Shown piece after piece: positions 35,202 through 45,750 of a stretch of 51,170 nt of DNA (within the stretch, counting starts at the first letter, position 1; each line of letters begins with the position of its first letter). The position numbers were made by a program, and so were the translations under genes. Location of the stretch: positions 1 through 51,170 of the forward strand of contig VGVH01000016.1 of assembly GCA_016874095.1 (NCBI GenBank), read 5' to 3'. The notes under the pieces were generated by a model. The model had not been told where the DNA came from, did not search any database, and was given only the letters and a program-made list of their open reading frames with translations. This DNA comes from Gammaproteobacteria bacterium (GTDB taxonomy: Bacteria > Pseudomonadota > Gammaproteobacteria > Steroidobacterales > GCA-2729495).

Positions 35202-35819
35202 CTAGCGCGCCGTGCAGGCGCGCGGCATCCCGGCGATGAGCGCGCGGGTGCTCTCGAACTGCGCGATCTGTTTCTCGGTGGGCTTGCGCCCCTCGGGCAG
35301 GAACACGTGGAAGGCGCTGTTGCCCAGTGCATCGAGGAACGTGACGCCGCGCATCGGGCCTTCGCGGCCCTGCATCGTCACGGCGTAGATCGCGCCGATG
35401 AGGTCCGGCCTCAGGTGACCGCCGAGGCCGGGTCCGTCCTGTTTCAGGTTGTAGTTCTGGCTGACCTTCGAGGGCTCACCGCCGGGGATGCGCCCGTAGA
35501 TCTCGAACACCTGGCCGGCCTTGAGCACGAGCGTCAGCGATTCGTCCCAGTTGCGCAGGGACTCCCAGATCGGCAGGAAGCCGGCGCCGGTGGTGCCGAC
35601 GGCCTTTTCTGCCGGCAGCGCACTCAGCACAATGGTTTCCGGCACGCCGAGTTTCGCCGCGGCCATGAACGGCGGCGGTGCGGGTGACTGCGCGTATAGC
35701 TCGGTGACGGCTTTTGCCTGCTCGGGCGTGGCGCAGAGCGACGGGGCATCGGCTGCCCGCGCGGCGGGCAGCGCGAGGCAGACGGTCAGGACGAGGGACG
35801 CGGGCAGGTGATGGTTCAT
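35202..35819 (-). CDS. Exported ChuX/HutX-like haem-utilisation protein
   Basis: This 205-residue protein has a signal peptide (about residues 1-23, ending PAARAAD). The domain has WESLRNWDESLTLVLKAGQV, FEIYGRIPGGEPSK, YNLKQDGPGLGGHLRPDLIG and GVTFLDALGNSAFHVFLPEG. This order recalls HutX/ChuX: opening tryptophan strand, phenylalanine/asparagine strand, GGH turn and the final FxD..GN..FK strand. Canonical members are cytoplasmic, so a signal peptide is unusual. The ATG at 35819 fits GAGG spacing better than the ATG six bases upstream. The haem role is inferred by fold resemblance only. Confidence 0.6.
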   Translation of the reverse strand: MNHHLPASLVLTVCLALPAARAADAPSLCATPEQAKAVTELYAQSPAPPPFMAAAKLGVPETIVLSALPAEKAVGTTGAGFLPIWESLRNWDESLTLVLKAGQVFEIYGRIPGGEPSKVSQNYNLKQDGPGLGGHLRPDLIGAIYAVTMQGREGPMRGVTFLDALGNSAFHVFLPEGRKPTEKQIAQFESTRALIAGMPRACTAR

Positions 35820-35981
35820 GCGCATGTCCTCGCAGGTACCTGGGGGCGGGCTGGTGCCCGCCGCCGCGCGCTGCGGCGGGACCGCGCGGGCAGTCTACGT
35901 CGCCGGCACCGCGTCGCCCAGCGGGACCCGATGCTAGGATCGCCGGGCGCGGGCCGTACCATCCTGCGGGAGCACAAGCCT

Positions 35982-36548
35982 ATGAAACGACGCGATGCGT
36001 TGAAAGCACTGGCCACCGGGGCGGCGGCCGGCGGCAGCCTGGCTGCGGCGGCCGGGGCCGCCGACATCACCGCCGAAATCGAGGCCCTGCTGCGCGAAAC
36101 CGAGCGCATCTGGAACTCCCAGGATACGGCGCGCCTGCGCGAGCTGTGGGACGGCGACGATCCGCAGCCGTTCTACCTCGCCGCCGAGCAGGACGACTGG
36201 TTCGTCGGCTGGGACGCGATCAACGGTTATCTGGCGCCTCCGGGGAGCAAGGTGACGGAGGCCATCCGCGTGAAGTTCTACGGGATCCGCGCGCGATTGC
36301 TGGCCCCGGATCTCGCGTATGCAGCCTACTGGATGCGCACCGAGATGAAGATCGTGTTCGCGCCCAAGCCCTTTGGTTCAGACAACCGTGTGAGCGCCGT
36401 ATTCCGGCGCGCAGCGGCGGGGTGGCGCTACGTGTGCTACGCGGAGGGCTTCCAGTCCCCGACGCTTTATATGCAGAAGCTCATCGAAAAGAATGTTTCA
36501 CCGGACTACGCTGAGTTCTACCAGCGCATGAAGCAGGCGGCTCCATGA
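35982..36548 (+). CDS. Tat-exported NTF2/SnoaL-like protein
   Basis: This 188-residue protein starts MKRRDALKALATGAAAGGSL, a twin-arginine type leader with an alanine-rich core. The mature part begins ITAEIEALLRETERIWNSQD and continues LRELWDGDDPQPFYL, a pattern of SnoaL/DUF4440-like NTF2-fold proteins, with alternating aromatic strands such as GWRYVCYAEGFQSP. No catalytic residues can be assigned. It is divergent from the ChuX-like gene. Function unknown. Confidence 0.7.
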   Translation: MKRRDALKALATGAAAGGSLAAAAGAADITAEIEALLRETERIWNSQDTARLRELWDGDDPQPFYLAAEQDDWFVGWDAINGYLAPPGSKVTEAIRVKFYGIRARLLAPDLAYAAYWMRTEMKIVFAPKPFGSDNRVSAVFRRAAAGWRYVCYAEGFQSPTLYMQKLIEKNVSPDYAEFYQRMKQAAP

Positions 36549-36600
36549 GCGGCGCGCACAGGGTCAGATCGGCCAGGTAGTCGTTCCGCCGAGGCCGGCC

Positions 36601-36921
36601 TCAGCGCAAGGTCGTGGCGAGCGCAGTGCGAGTCGCCCGGAACGCCCTCAGACCGCGCTCTGCACGCACGCGCTCGGCAAGAAAAATCTTGAGCAGCGAC
36701 TGGTAGGGCACATCGCGCTCGTTCGCCAGCGCCTTCAGTTCCTCCAGCAGGGCCTCGGGCAGCCGCAGCGAAATCGTCCGCGTCGAAGCGCGCAGATTCG
36801 GGAAGCGCGTCCACTGCGCCTGCGACCAGTCGACTCGCCCGACTGTATCGTGCTGCTGCCACCAGGCACGCTCGGCGGCCTCGCTACGGAATCGCGCTGG
36901 AGTCTTTGCGTGCTTCTTCAT
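36601..36921 (-). CDS. brnA: BrnA-type antitoxin
   Basis: This 106-residue protein has the BrnA layout: acidic and aromatic N-terminal part (ERAWWQQHDTVGRVDWSQAQ) and a C-terminal ribbon-helix-helix, RTISLRLPEALLEELKALAN, then VPYQSLLKIFLAERV. BrnA neutralises the RNase BrnT and represses their promoter. The start overlaps the 3' end of the brnT remnant by 38 nt, as in intact brnTA operons. Because the toxin is truncated, the antitoxin is an orphan and its own promoter may be lost. Confidence 0.8.
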   Translation of the reverse strand: MKKHAKTPARFRSEAAERAWWQQHDTVGRVDWSQAQWTRFPNLRASTRTISLRLPEALLEELKALANERDVPYQSLLKIFLAERVRAERGLRAFRATRTALATTLR

Positions 36922-37018
36922 GGATTCGCCTTTCGCGCCGGCTCATGTCGCGGGCGGAAATGATGCGGATGCGTTGGCCTCGGAGTGTGAACACGGCCAT
37001 GAGCTGGCGGCCGCGGGC
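36884..37018 (-). pseudogene. brnT: brnT toxin, C-terminal remnant
   Basis: Minus-strand translation after the TAA at 37021-37019 gives GRQLMAVFTLRGQRIRIISA followed by RDMSRRERRIHEEARKD. This is the conserved BrnT C-terminus (family pattern xVVYTxRGxRIRIISAR). The stop is TAG at 36886-36884. The first half of the toxin, including the catalytic Arg/Glu/His strands, is gone; upstream DNA is the start of the membrane-protein gene. It was recovered by reading the strand directly. A translatable ATG remains at 37000. Confidence 0.72.
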
Positions 37019-37073
37019 TTAACCCGGCCGGACGGGCCTGTTACGCTTAAGCGCAGGAACCTGGGGGTGGGAC

Positions 37074-37856
37074 ATGCGACATCGGTTGGGCTGGCTGTTC
37101 GCGCTCGCTTTTGCGCTGGTTGCTTCGGTGGCTTTCGGGCGCGACGAGGCGCCGCACGAGGTCGCAGGCGATCTCACGCTCAGCGCGCACGAGCTGACGC
37201 GGTTCCTGCACGTCGTATTGCTGGTGTTCTGGATGGGTCCGGAAATCGGCATCATGGTGGCCGGCCACCATGCCGTCGACACGTCGCTGTCGGCCGCGCA
37301 ACGCGCCGGTGCCGCGCGACTCATGCAGTACTACGACATCATGCCGCGCGTGTGCATGAGCCTCATGCTCACCGTCGGCGGGGTGCTCAGCGAGCAGGTC
37401 GGTCTCGAGCACCCCTGGTGGCAGATGGCGGGCATCTGGCTGCTCGGTCCGGTGTGGCTGGCGCTGACGCTGTGGGCCTACTTCACCGCCAGCGACGGTG
37501 CTGCGGGCCTCGCGGATCGGCTCGAGACCGCGTTGCGCATCGTGCTGATCGTGGCTGTCCCGGTGTCGGTCGCCTGGTCGATTTCCACCGATCGGCTGGC
37601 AGCGGCGCCCTACGTCGGCGGCAAGCTGATCCTGTTCGCGGCGGTGTTGCTGCTCGGACTGCTCGCGCGCCGCGCCTGGGGCCCGTTCCGCGCCGCCGCG
37701 AAGGAGCTGCTCGCGAGTGGCGCGTCCGCTGAACTCGACGCGCGCATGACGGGCAGCTTCCGCAGCGGCCGACTCTACGTCTACCTGATGTGGGTGGCGC
37801 TGCTCGTGGCGGCGCTGATGGGCATCGTCAAGGCGGGTGCGCCGGACGCCGGCTGA
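37074..37856 (+). CDS. CopD/DUF2269-like membrane protein
   Basis: This 260-residue protein has a signal-like N-terminus (to about residue 22) and five transmembrane helices. The first after the leader is LTRFLHVVLLVFWMGPEIGI, then MVAGHHAVDT. Histidine-bearing first helices with FLHV..FW.G recall CopD and DUF2269 proteins. YYDIMPRVCMSLMLTVGGVL and WQMAGIWLLGPVWLALTLWA follow. A metal or haem role is a guess. It overlaps the convergent VanZ-like gene by 29 nt. Confidence 0.7.
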   Translation: MRHRLGWLFALAFALVASVAFGRDEAPHEVAGDLTLSAHELTRFLHVVLLVFWMGPEIGIMVAGHHAVDTSLSAAQRAGAARLMQYYDIMPRVCMSLMLTVGGVLSEQVGLEHPWWQMAGIWLLGPVWLALTLWAYFTASDGAAGLADRLETALRIVLIVAVPVSVAWSISTDRLAAAPYVGGKLILFAAVLLLGLLARRAWGPFRAAAKELLASGASAELDARMTGSFRSGRLYVYLMWVALLVAALMGIVKAGAPDAG

Positions 37857-38985
37857 ACGGGTTGGCCTGCAGCCGGTGCAGCAACCAGCCGAGGCCGAGC
37901 GCCAGCAGCGGATCCGTGACTTCGGCAATCCGCCCGGGCAGCCAGCGCTGGGCGAACTCCAGCAGCGCAAGCAACGGCACGACCAGCAGCGTCGCGGCCA
38001 GCGGCGCCAGTCCCGCCTCCGCGAGCAGCCACAGCAGCGCGCCGTAGAGAAACGCCTTCTCGACCAGGGCGAGGATATTCGTCTCGAGCGAGTCGGTCAG
38101 CGATCCGGCGAAGGGCAGCCAGCCGAAGGGTGACGCGTTCGACGTCATGACGAACGGATCGAGGCCGAGCACCACCACCGTCACCATCGCGAGCAGCGCA
38201 AGGCCGCGCGCAAGCTGTCGCTGTGCCGTTCGCTGCAGCAGCGCAACGCCGAGCGGCAGGATCGCGAAGGCGACGAATTCCGGCGGCCGCAGGACGCGGC
38301 CGACGATGACGACCTGCCCCGCGATCGTTGCGCCGACCAGGAGCGCGAGCAGCAGGTGTCGCGTCGGGGCAGCTGCCGCGATCCGCAGCGCCAGGGCGAC
38401 GGTCAGCCAGCCGACCGTGTAGCGCAGGGTCGACGGCCAGCCGAAGTCCTGCCAGAGGAGCAGCGGCTTGATCGCATCCTTCCACTTCTGCCAGTCGATC
38501 GTCGGCACGAAGGGCGACAGCCGGCTCGCAAGCCACAGCAGCACCAGCCCGACCGGTGCAGTCAGCCGGGGCGGAACCCGCAGGCCGGGCAGCCGCCAGG
38601 CGAGACCGGCAGCGGCGCCGCCGACAGCGCTCAAGCCGTTGAGCAGGACATCCGTGCCGCTCGAGACGCGTGCCGGCAGGTAGCCCTGCAGGCCTTCGAC
38701 CAGCATCGCCAGCGCGAGCCCCGCGATGGCTGCGCTTTCCAGCGGCCGGCTGACGGAGCGCCAGGCGTATCCGCTAGCGATGCAGAAGCCGAGCGGCGCG
38801 TACAGCAGCAGATTGGCGAGGAGGTCGCCGCGGGACGGACGCTTCAGTGCGAAGACCTCACCGAGGCCGACGGTGCCGGAACTGCTGAAATCGAAGGGAT
38901 AAAGAGAGCCGTAGAGGATCAGCGCGACGCTGACGGCCAGCAGGCGACGGGCAAGGCGGCTGCCGGGATGCGGGTCGCTGACCAT
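37828..38985 (-). CDS. VanZ-family membrane protein
   Basis: This 385-residue protein has about ten transmembrane segments. The N-terminal VanZ domain shows LILYGSLYPFDFSSSG, DLLANLLLYAPLGFCIASGY and EGLQGYLPARVSSGTDVLLN; the remaining 200 residues add further helices, about twice the length of a minimal VanZ. VanZ-like proteins are widespread, and the link to teicoplanin resistance does not transfer. It is divergent from the helicase across about 215 nt. Function unknown. Confidence 0.82.
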   Translation of the reverse strand: MVSDPHPGSRLARRLLAVSVALILYGSLYPFDFSSSGTVGLGEVFALKRPSRGDLLANLLLYAPLGFCIASGYAWRSVSRPLESAAIAGLALAMLVEGLQGYLPARVSSGTDVLLNGLSAVGGAAAGLAWRLPGLRVPPRLTAPVGLVLLWLASRLSPFVPTIDWQKWKDAIKPLLLWQDFGWPSTLRYTVGWLTVALALRIAAAAPTRHLLLALLVGATIAGQVVIVGRVLRPPEFVAFAILPLGVALLQRTAQRQLARGLALLAMVTVVVLGLDPFVMTSNASPFGWLPFAGSLTDSLETNILALVEKAFLYGALLWLLAEAGLAPLAATLLVVPLLALLEFAQRWLPGRIAEVTDPLLALGLGWLLHRLQANPFSRRPAHPP

Positions 38986-39200
38986 GGGGCGACTTTACCG
39001 AAATGTGAACCCGCGTTGGACTCGGGCGGGGGAAGCGGGTAGAGTGCGCGCGCCGTCGAGGCACGTGCGCGGTCAGCGCCGCCCCGGCACGCAGTCCGTC
39101 CGATCCTTCATCTGACGCGCTTCGGACCTTTCGACCCCTACGCTTGTGACCGCACCGGCAATTGGCCGGACAAGCGGCTTTTCCAGGAATACTTTCTTAC

Positions 39201-40529
<1,329 letters not shown>

Positions 40530-41605
40530 ATTCACGCGCTCGGGCGCAGACCCCGAGGGCCTGTTCCCGGCCATCTTCGGCCACGAGGGTGCCGGCGTCG
40601 TGGTGGATGTCGGCGCCGGGGTGAAGTCGCTGAAGAAGGGCGACCACGTCATCCCGCTCTACACACCCGAATGCCGCGAGTGCAAGTCCTGCACCTCGCA
40701 CAAGACGAACCTCTGCACCGCGATCCGCGCCACGCAGGGCAAGGGCGTGATGCCGGACGGCAGCAGCCGCTTCTCCCGCGGCGGGAAGATGGTGCACCAC
40801 TACATGGGGTGCTCCACGTTTTCGAACTACACCGTGCTGCCGGAGATCGCGCTCGCGAAAGTGCGCGAGGACGCGCCGTTCGACAAGATCTGCTACATCG
40901 GCTGCGGCGTCACCACCGGCATCGGCGCGGTGATCAACACGGCGAAAGTGGAGGCGGGGGCCAACGCGGTCGTGTTCGGCCTGGGCGGCATCGGCCTGAA
41001 CGTGATCCAGGGCCTGAAGCTCGTCGGCGCGAACAGGATCATCGGCGTCGACATCAACCCGGGCCGCAAGGCGCTGGCCGAGCAGTTCGGCATGACGCAC
41101 TTCGTCAACCCGAAGGAAGTGCAGGGCGACCTCGTGCCGTACCTCGTCAACCTCACCGACGGCGGCGCCGACTACAGCTTCGAGTGCGTCGGCAACGTGG
41201 ATCTCATGCGCCAGGCGCTCGAGTGCTGCCATCGCGGCTGGGGCGAGTCGATCATCATCGGCGTCGCCGGCTCCGGTCAGGAGATCCGCACGCGGCCGTT
41301 CCAGCTGGTCACCGGCCGCGTCTGGAAAGGCACGGCCTTCGGCGGCGCGCGCGGCCGCACCGACGTGCCGCGCATCGTCGACTGGTACATGGACGGCAGG
41401 ATCAACATCGACGATCTCATCACCCACACGCTGCCGCACAAGGACGTGAACAAGGCGTTCGACCTGATGCATTCGGGGGAGTCGATCAGGACGGTGCTGA
41501 CGTACTGAGTGCGCAACGGGCACGGGCATGCCGCTGTCGCCTGCCGGTGGCAAGCAGCGGCGGCTACACTGGGCGAAGCAGGGCGTTTGAACTTATCCTA
41601 GGCCC

Positions 41606-44410
41606 ATGAAAACCCTGTTGCACCTGTTGCCTGTCGCCTGGCTCGCGCTGGGACCCGTCGCGTTGCCGGCCGCCGACCAGCCCGAGCCCGGCAGCACCGA
41701 AGCGATCCGCGCGGCGACCACCGACCCGCGCTTCCTGCCGGCGGCCGTGGCCTTGATGCCGGAGTCGGCGACGGTGCCATCGCCGTACGATCACTTCGGC
41801 CGCATCGCCGGCGCGCCGGGCGAGATGGTGGACACCGCCCGCGCGCACGGTTACCTGAAGGCACTCGCGGCAGCGTCGCCCCGGACGCGAATCCTGCCGA
41901 TCGGTCGCAGCGAGCAGGGGCGCGAGATACTGATGATCGCCGTTGCCGACGAGGCGGGTATTCGCGAGCTCGAGCGGCTGCGGGCGGTGAACGCCCGGCT
42001 GGCCGATCCGCGGGTGACCTCGCCGGAGGAAGCAGCCCGGCTGGTCGGGGAGTCCCGCCCGTTTTATTTCCTGAATGCCGCCCTGCACGCCGACGAGACC
42101 GGCAGCACCGAGGCCATGCTCGAGCTGGCGTACCGGCTCGCGGTGTCGGAGGATGCCGGCATCCGCGCGATCCGCGAACGACTGGTCGTGCTGATCAATC
42201 CCGTCTCCAACCCCGACGGTCGCGACCGCGTGGTCGAGTGGTACTACCGCTTCCTCAAGGGCCGTACCGACTACGCGTCCCTGCCACGCCAGTCCCCGCC
42301 GTACTGGTCGGACTACGCCTTCGTGGACATCAACCGCGACGGCCACCAGCTCGTCCACGAGTCGGTTCGTGCCGTTCAACGCATGTTCCTCGATTGGCAC
42401 CCGGTGGTGATCCACGATCTGCACGAGTCGATCCCGTTGCTGCTGACCTGGAACGGCACCGGTCCATGGAGTCCGAACATGAGCCCGGTGACCACCGCCG
42501 AGATGCTCGAGATGAGCCTGCATGAAGTGCGGGCGCTTACCGCGCTCGGCATGCCGGGCGTTTCGACGTGGAACTTCGGCGAGGGATTCGGCCAGCACTA
42601 CACCGACAGCATCGCCAACAACCACAACGCCCTTGGCCGTGGCTACGAGACCTTCGGCAACACCAGTGCCGAAACCCTGCGCCGGCGGCTCGACGCCAGC
42701 GAGATCACGCGCGAGTGGTGGCGGCCCGCGCCACCGCCGCCGGAGCTGGCATGGAGCGCGCGTGACAACGCCAACTACACCCAGGCCGGGGTGCTGGCGG
42801 CGCTGGACTACAGCGCGCGTCACGCAGGCGACCTGCTGCTGAATTTCTATCGCAAGGGCCATGCCTCCTGGCGGCGCGGCGTCGAGGATTCACCGAAGGC
42901 CTTCGTGATACCTCCCGACCAGGGCGATCCGGCGCGCGTTGCCGAGATGGTCACGCGGCTCATGGCGCAGGGCATCGAGGTGGGCCGCGCGCCCGCGCCG
43001 TTGCGCCTGGGCGGTCGGCGCTTCCCGGCCGGCAGCTACGTGGTGGCGCTCGATCAGCCTTACCGCAACTACGCCGTCGACCTGCTGGCCCCGCAGCGTT
43101 ATCCGGTGGAGTCGGGTGTGGAACCCTACGACGACATCTCCTGGGCGCTGCCGGCGCACTATCGGCTGGACGCCATCGCGATCGACGATCGGTCTGCGCA
43201 GGATCCGCGCCTCGCTCCGCGTCTCGAGACCCCGCCGGTCGCGCGTGGCCGCCTCAGCGGCAGCGGGCCGGCCTTCCTGCTCGCCGATACCGGGCAGGAG
43301 GCGCTGCTCGCGGCCCGCTATCGCCTGGCTGCCTTCGCAGTGGACGTGGCTGCTGCAGGTTTCCGCGCCTCCGGGCGCGACTATCCGGCGGGGTCCTGGA
43401 TCCTGCCCGCGCAGCCCGGGCTCCGCCAGGCGCTGGAAGCGGTGGCGCGCGAGACCGGCCTCTCGTTCGATGCGGTCGCGCGCTCACCAGACGTCGCCCG
43501 CCGCGCGGCGCCGGCGCCGCGCCTCGGGCTCTGGGTGCCCTGGGCCGACACGGATTCCATTGGCTGGATCCGCTACGCACTCGACCGGCGGAAGATCCCC
43601 TACACCTACCTGCGCGATGAAGACATCCGCAGCGGCCGGTTCCGCGCCCAAACGGACGTCCTGCTCTATGGCCATGTCGACCTCGAGCTCGCCGAGCAGA
43701 TCCACGGGCTGCCGAAGCGCTGGGGCCCGATGCCGTGGACACACACCGCCGAGACGCCGAGCCACGGCTTCCCGGTGCCATCCGCGGACATCACCGGCGG
43801 CATCGGCTGGACGGGACTCGCGGCGCTGCAATCCTGGATCGAGGAGGGCGGCCTCTTCGTCACGCTCGGCAGCGGCTCCGCGCTGGCGCTCGAGGGCGGC
43901 ATCGTGCGCGGTGTCCGGCGCAGCGCCGGCGGCGTGCCACGCTCCAGCGATGGCGGCGGCGAGGCGTCCGCGGCAGCGGCGGCGGATGCCATGACGCGCA
44001 CGCCGGGTTCCCACCTGCGTGTCAGCTTCGCGCAGCCCGGCCACCCGCTCGCCTACGGCCAGCCCAGGGGCAGCAGCGTGTTTCGCCAGAACTTCCCGCT
44101 CTACGACACACCGCTCGCGTGGCTGCGCATGGCTTACTGCAGTTCCTGCCTCGACGGGCCAGCCGACGACAGCGGCGTCGTCATGCGCTGGGGCGACGGG
44201 GAACTGCCGCTGGTCGTCAGTGGCGGCGCCTGGGGCGAGGCGGGGCTGGTCGGCCGGCCCGCGATCCTCGACCTGCCCGTCGGCCGCGGGCGGGTCCTTG
44301 CCTACAATTTCAATCCCCTGCACCGCGACCTCAACCGCGGCGACCACCGGCTGGTCTGGAACGCGGTGCTGAACTGGCAGGCGATCCTGGAGCCGGGTGC
44401 CGGGTCGTAG
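41606..44410 (+). CDS. Exported M14-family zinc carboxypeptidase-like protein
   Basis: This 934-residue protein has a signal peptide (about residues 1-23, ending PAAD). The M14 domain shows RSEQGREILMIAVADE, the zinc site LHADETGSTEAMLELAYRLA (His161, Glu164), INPVSNPDGRDRV and WHPVVIHDLHES with the probable third ligand. About 500 residues follow with alpha/beta segments such as LGLWVPWADTDSIGWIRYAL, a glutamine-amidotransferase-like arrangement often seen in large secreted M14 proteins of Gammaproteobacteria and Bacteroidetes. A catalytic C-terminal Glu could not be placed with certainty. Acts outside the cytoplasm on peptides of unknown source. Confidence 0.85.
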   Translation: MKTLLHLLPVAWLALGPVALPAADQPEPGSTEAIRAATTDPRFLPAAVALMPESATVPSPYDHFGRIAGAPGEMVDTARAHGYLKALAAASPRTRILPIGRSEQGREILMIAVADEAGIRELERLRAVNARLADPRVTSPEEAARLVGESRPFYFLNAALHADETGSTEAMLELAYRLAVSEDAGIRAIRERLVVLINPVSNPDGRDRVVEWYYRFLKGRTDYASLPRQSPPYWSDYAFVDINRDGHQLVHESVRAVQRMFLDWHPVVIHDLHESIPLLLTWNGTGPWSPNMSPVTTAEMLEMSLHEVRALTALGMPGVSTWNFGEGFGQHYTDSIANNHNALGRGYETFGNTSAETLRRRLDASEITREWWRPAPPPPELAWSARDNANYTQAGVLAALDYSARHAGDLLLNFYRKGHASWRRGVEDSPKAFVIPPDQGDPARVAEMVTRLMAQGIEVGRAPAPLRLGGRRFPAGSYVVALDQPYRNYAVDLLAPQRYPVESGVEPYDDISWALPAHYRLDAIAIDDRSAQDPRLAPRLETPPVARGRLSGSGPAFLLADTGQEALLAARYRLAAFAVDVAAAGFRASGRDYPAGSWILPAQPGLRQALEAVARETGLSFDAVARSPDVARRAAPAPRLGLWVPWADTDSIGWIRYALDRRKIPYTYLRDEDIRSGRFRAQTDVLLYGHVDLELAEQIHGLPKRWGPMPWTHTAETPSHGFPVPSADITGGIGWTGLAALQSWIEEGGLFVTLGSGSALALEGGIVRGVRRSAGGVPRSSDGGGEASAAAAADAMTRTPGSHLRVSFAQPGHPLAYGQPRGSSVFRQNFPLYDTPLAWLRMAYCSSCLDGPADDSGVVMRWGDGELPLVVSGGAWGEAGLVGRPAILDLPVGRGRVLAYNFNPLHRDLNRGDHRLVWNAVLNWQAILEPGAGS

Positions 44411-44422
44411 TTTCGTATCACC

Positions 44423-44611
44423 TCATCCTGGAACCGCTGCGGGGTACGGCCCCCACTGCACCAGGTCGCTGACCTTCAGCTTCACCCTGGGCCAGGTCGG
44501 CATATTCGCCGGGGGTTCGGCGGGATATCCGATGCCGACACAGAGGCGAGCGTCGGTCCGGTCCGGCAGGTTGAGCAGCACGCGGATGGCCTCGGGAGAA
44601 AACGAAGTCAT
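44423..44611 (-). pseudogene. Nitroreductase-like gene, 3' remnant
   Basis: The minus-strand frame ends SPEAIRVLLNLPDR, LCVGIGYPAEPP and VKLKVSDLVQWG. This is the C-terminal pattern of flavin nitroreductases (GxGYPAExP...LxELVxWG). Upstream in frame it turns into unrelated sequence, so the FMN-binding part is missing. It lies convergent with, and just beyond, the M14 gene. Confidence 0.62.
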
Positions 44612-44645
44612 CGGGCCGGTCAGGCTCGACGATGCCGGATGCCGC

Positions 44646-44906
44646 AACGGCCCGATACACGCGAACATCGGCCTGTCGCAGCACGCGCGCCTGACGGAGC
44701 ACCTCGAATGGGAGCGGGTGCGCGGCGGCATGGTCTTCGGCTTCGGCGACAACAGCCTGCTCGCGCCTTTCGTCGGCGCGCAATTCGAGACCTCGCGCTC
44801 CGGCGTCCACTGGGACGCGCAGGTGCTGCGGCCGACCGTGCGCGTCGACGACAGGGTGCTGGTGGAGAAGGGCATTGTCGGTGACGGCCTGATACCGCTA
44901 GCGTGA
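44646..44906 (+). pseudogene. M29/NicX-like protein, 3' remnant
   Basis: The plus-strand reading has ANIGLSQHARLTEHLEWERV, MVFGFGDNSLL and VLRPTVRVDDRVLVEKGIV. This resembles the ends of M29 aminopeptidase-fold proteins, including 2,5-dihydroxypyridine dioxygenases, whose final domain carries GxN....H.D..lr..tv.vDg..v...G. The start is absent; the frame upstream is the antisense of the nitroreductase remnant. The two remnants meet at about 44.61-44.65 kb, pointing to a deletion or rearrangement. Confidence 0.5.
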
Positions 44907-44929
44907 GACCGACGAGACCAGGCCGCGCG

Positions 44930-44945
44930 TAGATAACATAATCTA
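44930..44945. promoter_or_regulatory. A/T-rich inverted repeat upstream of the PEP-CTERM gene
   Basis: TAGAT and ATCTA arms flank AACATA. The site is conspicuously A/T-rich in G/C-rich surroundings and lies about 95 nt before the PEP-CTERM ATG. Operator or -10 function is possible but unproven. Confidence 0.3.
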
Positions 44946-45036
44946 ACGACAGGAGGCCGACCCTGCGGTGCGTGCAGCTTGTGGCCGCTATGACGCAGGA
45001 GTAGCGCTGATGCAGCGCACCGGGAGGAATAACACC

Positions 45037-45750
45037 ATGAAGACTCTCGCGCAGATGGTCGTGCTGGCGATCGCCGGCGTCACGGCGAACGACCAGCGCC
45101 GAGGTCATCGGCGGCGTCGATTTTCCGCAGGGCAATGCGTCCTTTGCCGACCTGGCCTTCAGTTACACACCTGGCCCTGATCTCGGTGCCGCCTTCAGCT
45201 CCTCCGCCAACGCGCTGGGTCCGCCGGACGTGAACTTCATGAACGGGCAGGCCTGCTTCCTCATGCCGAGCACTGCCAACTGCCTGTTCACGTCGCTGGG
45301 CGAGGGCGGCGAACTCGCCCGGCACTTCACCGACAACTTCCTTTCGGGCAGCAGCGGCTCCGGCAGCGTGACCGGGGTCGGCGACGGCTTCAATGACCTG
45401 TATGTCTTCGAGGTCGGCGTCGCCGAGCCTTCCATCGTGGACATCGGCAACGACGGCATCAACTGGATCAACGTCGCGACCATCGCTGGCGGCGGTGGCT
45501 CCAGCATCGGTGTCTTCACCTATGGCTTCGATATCGACGTCTCGGGTTCGGATTCACCGATACCTTCACGTGGGTGCGGATCAGGGATGTCGCGACCGAC
45601 GTCAACACCAGCCCGGCCGGCGCCGACATCGATGCGGTCGGCGTGATCCACTCATTTGTGCCACTGCCGGGCACCGCCTGGCTGTTGCCGCTGTTCGCGG
45701 CTGCAGTCGCCCGCTACACGCACCGCTGCTCCCGCCACAACGTCGGCTAG
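45037..45750 (+). pseudogene. PEP-CTERM-like secreted protein with two compensating frameshifts
   Basis: GGAGG precedes the ATG at 45037, which starts a signal peptide (MKTLAQMVVLAIAGV). At about 45085-45101 the coding signal moves to the next frame: AEVIGGVDFPQGNASFADLA and onward through LGEGGELARHFTDNF and DGINWINVATIAGGGG. At about 45540 it returns to the first frame: TDTFTWVRIRDV, then FVPLPGTAWLLPLFAAAVAR followed by YTHRCSR. That end is a PEP-CTERM sorting signal of the VPLP type: motif, hydrophobic helix, basic tail. The total, 238 codons, stays in frame overall. Exosortase would anchor or process the product; none is in this window. The shifts may be real mutations or assembly indels. 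Confidence 0.75.
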
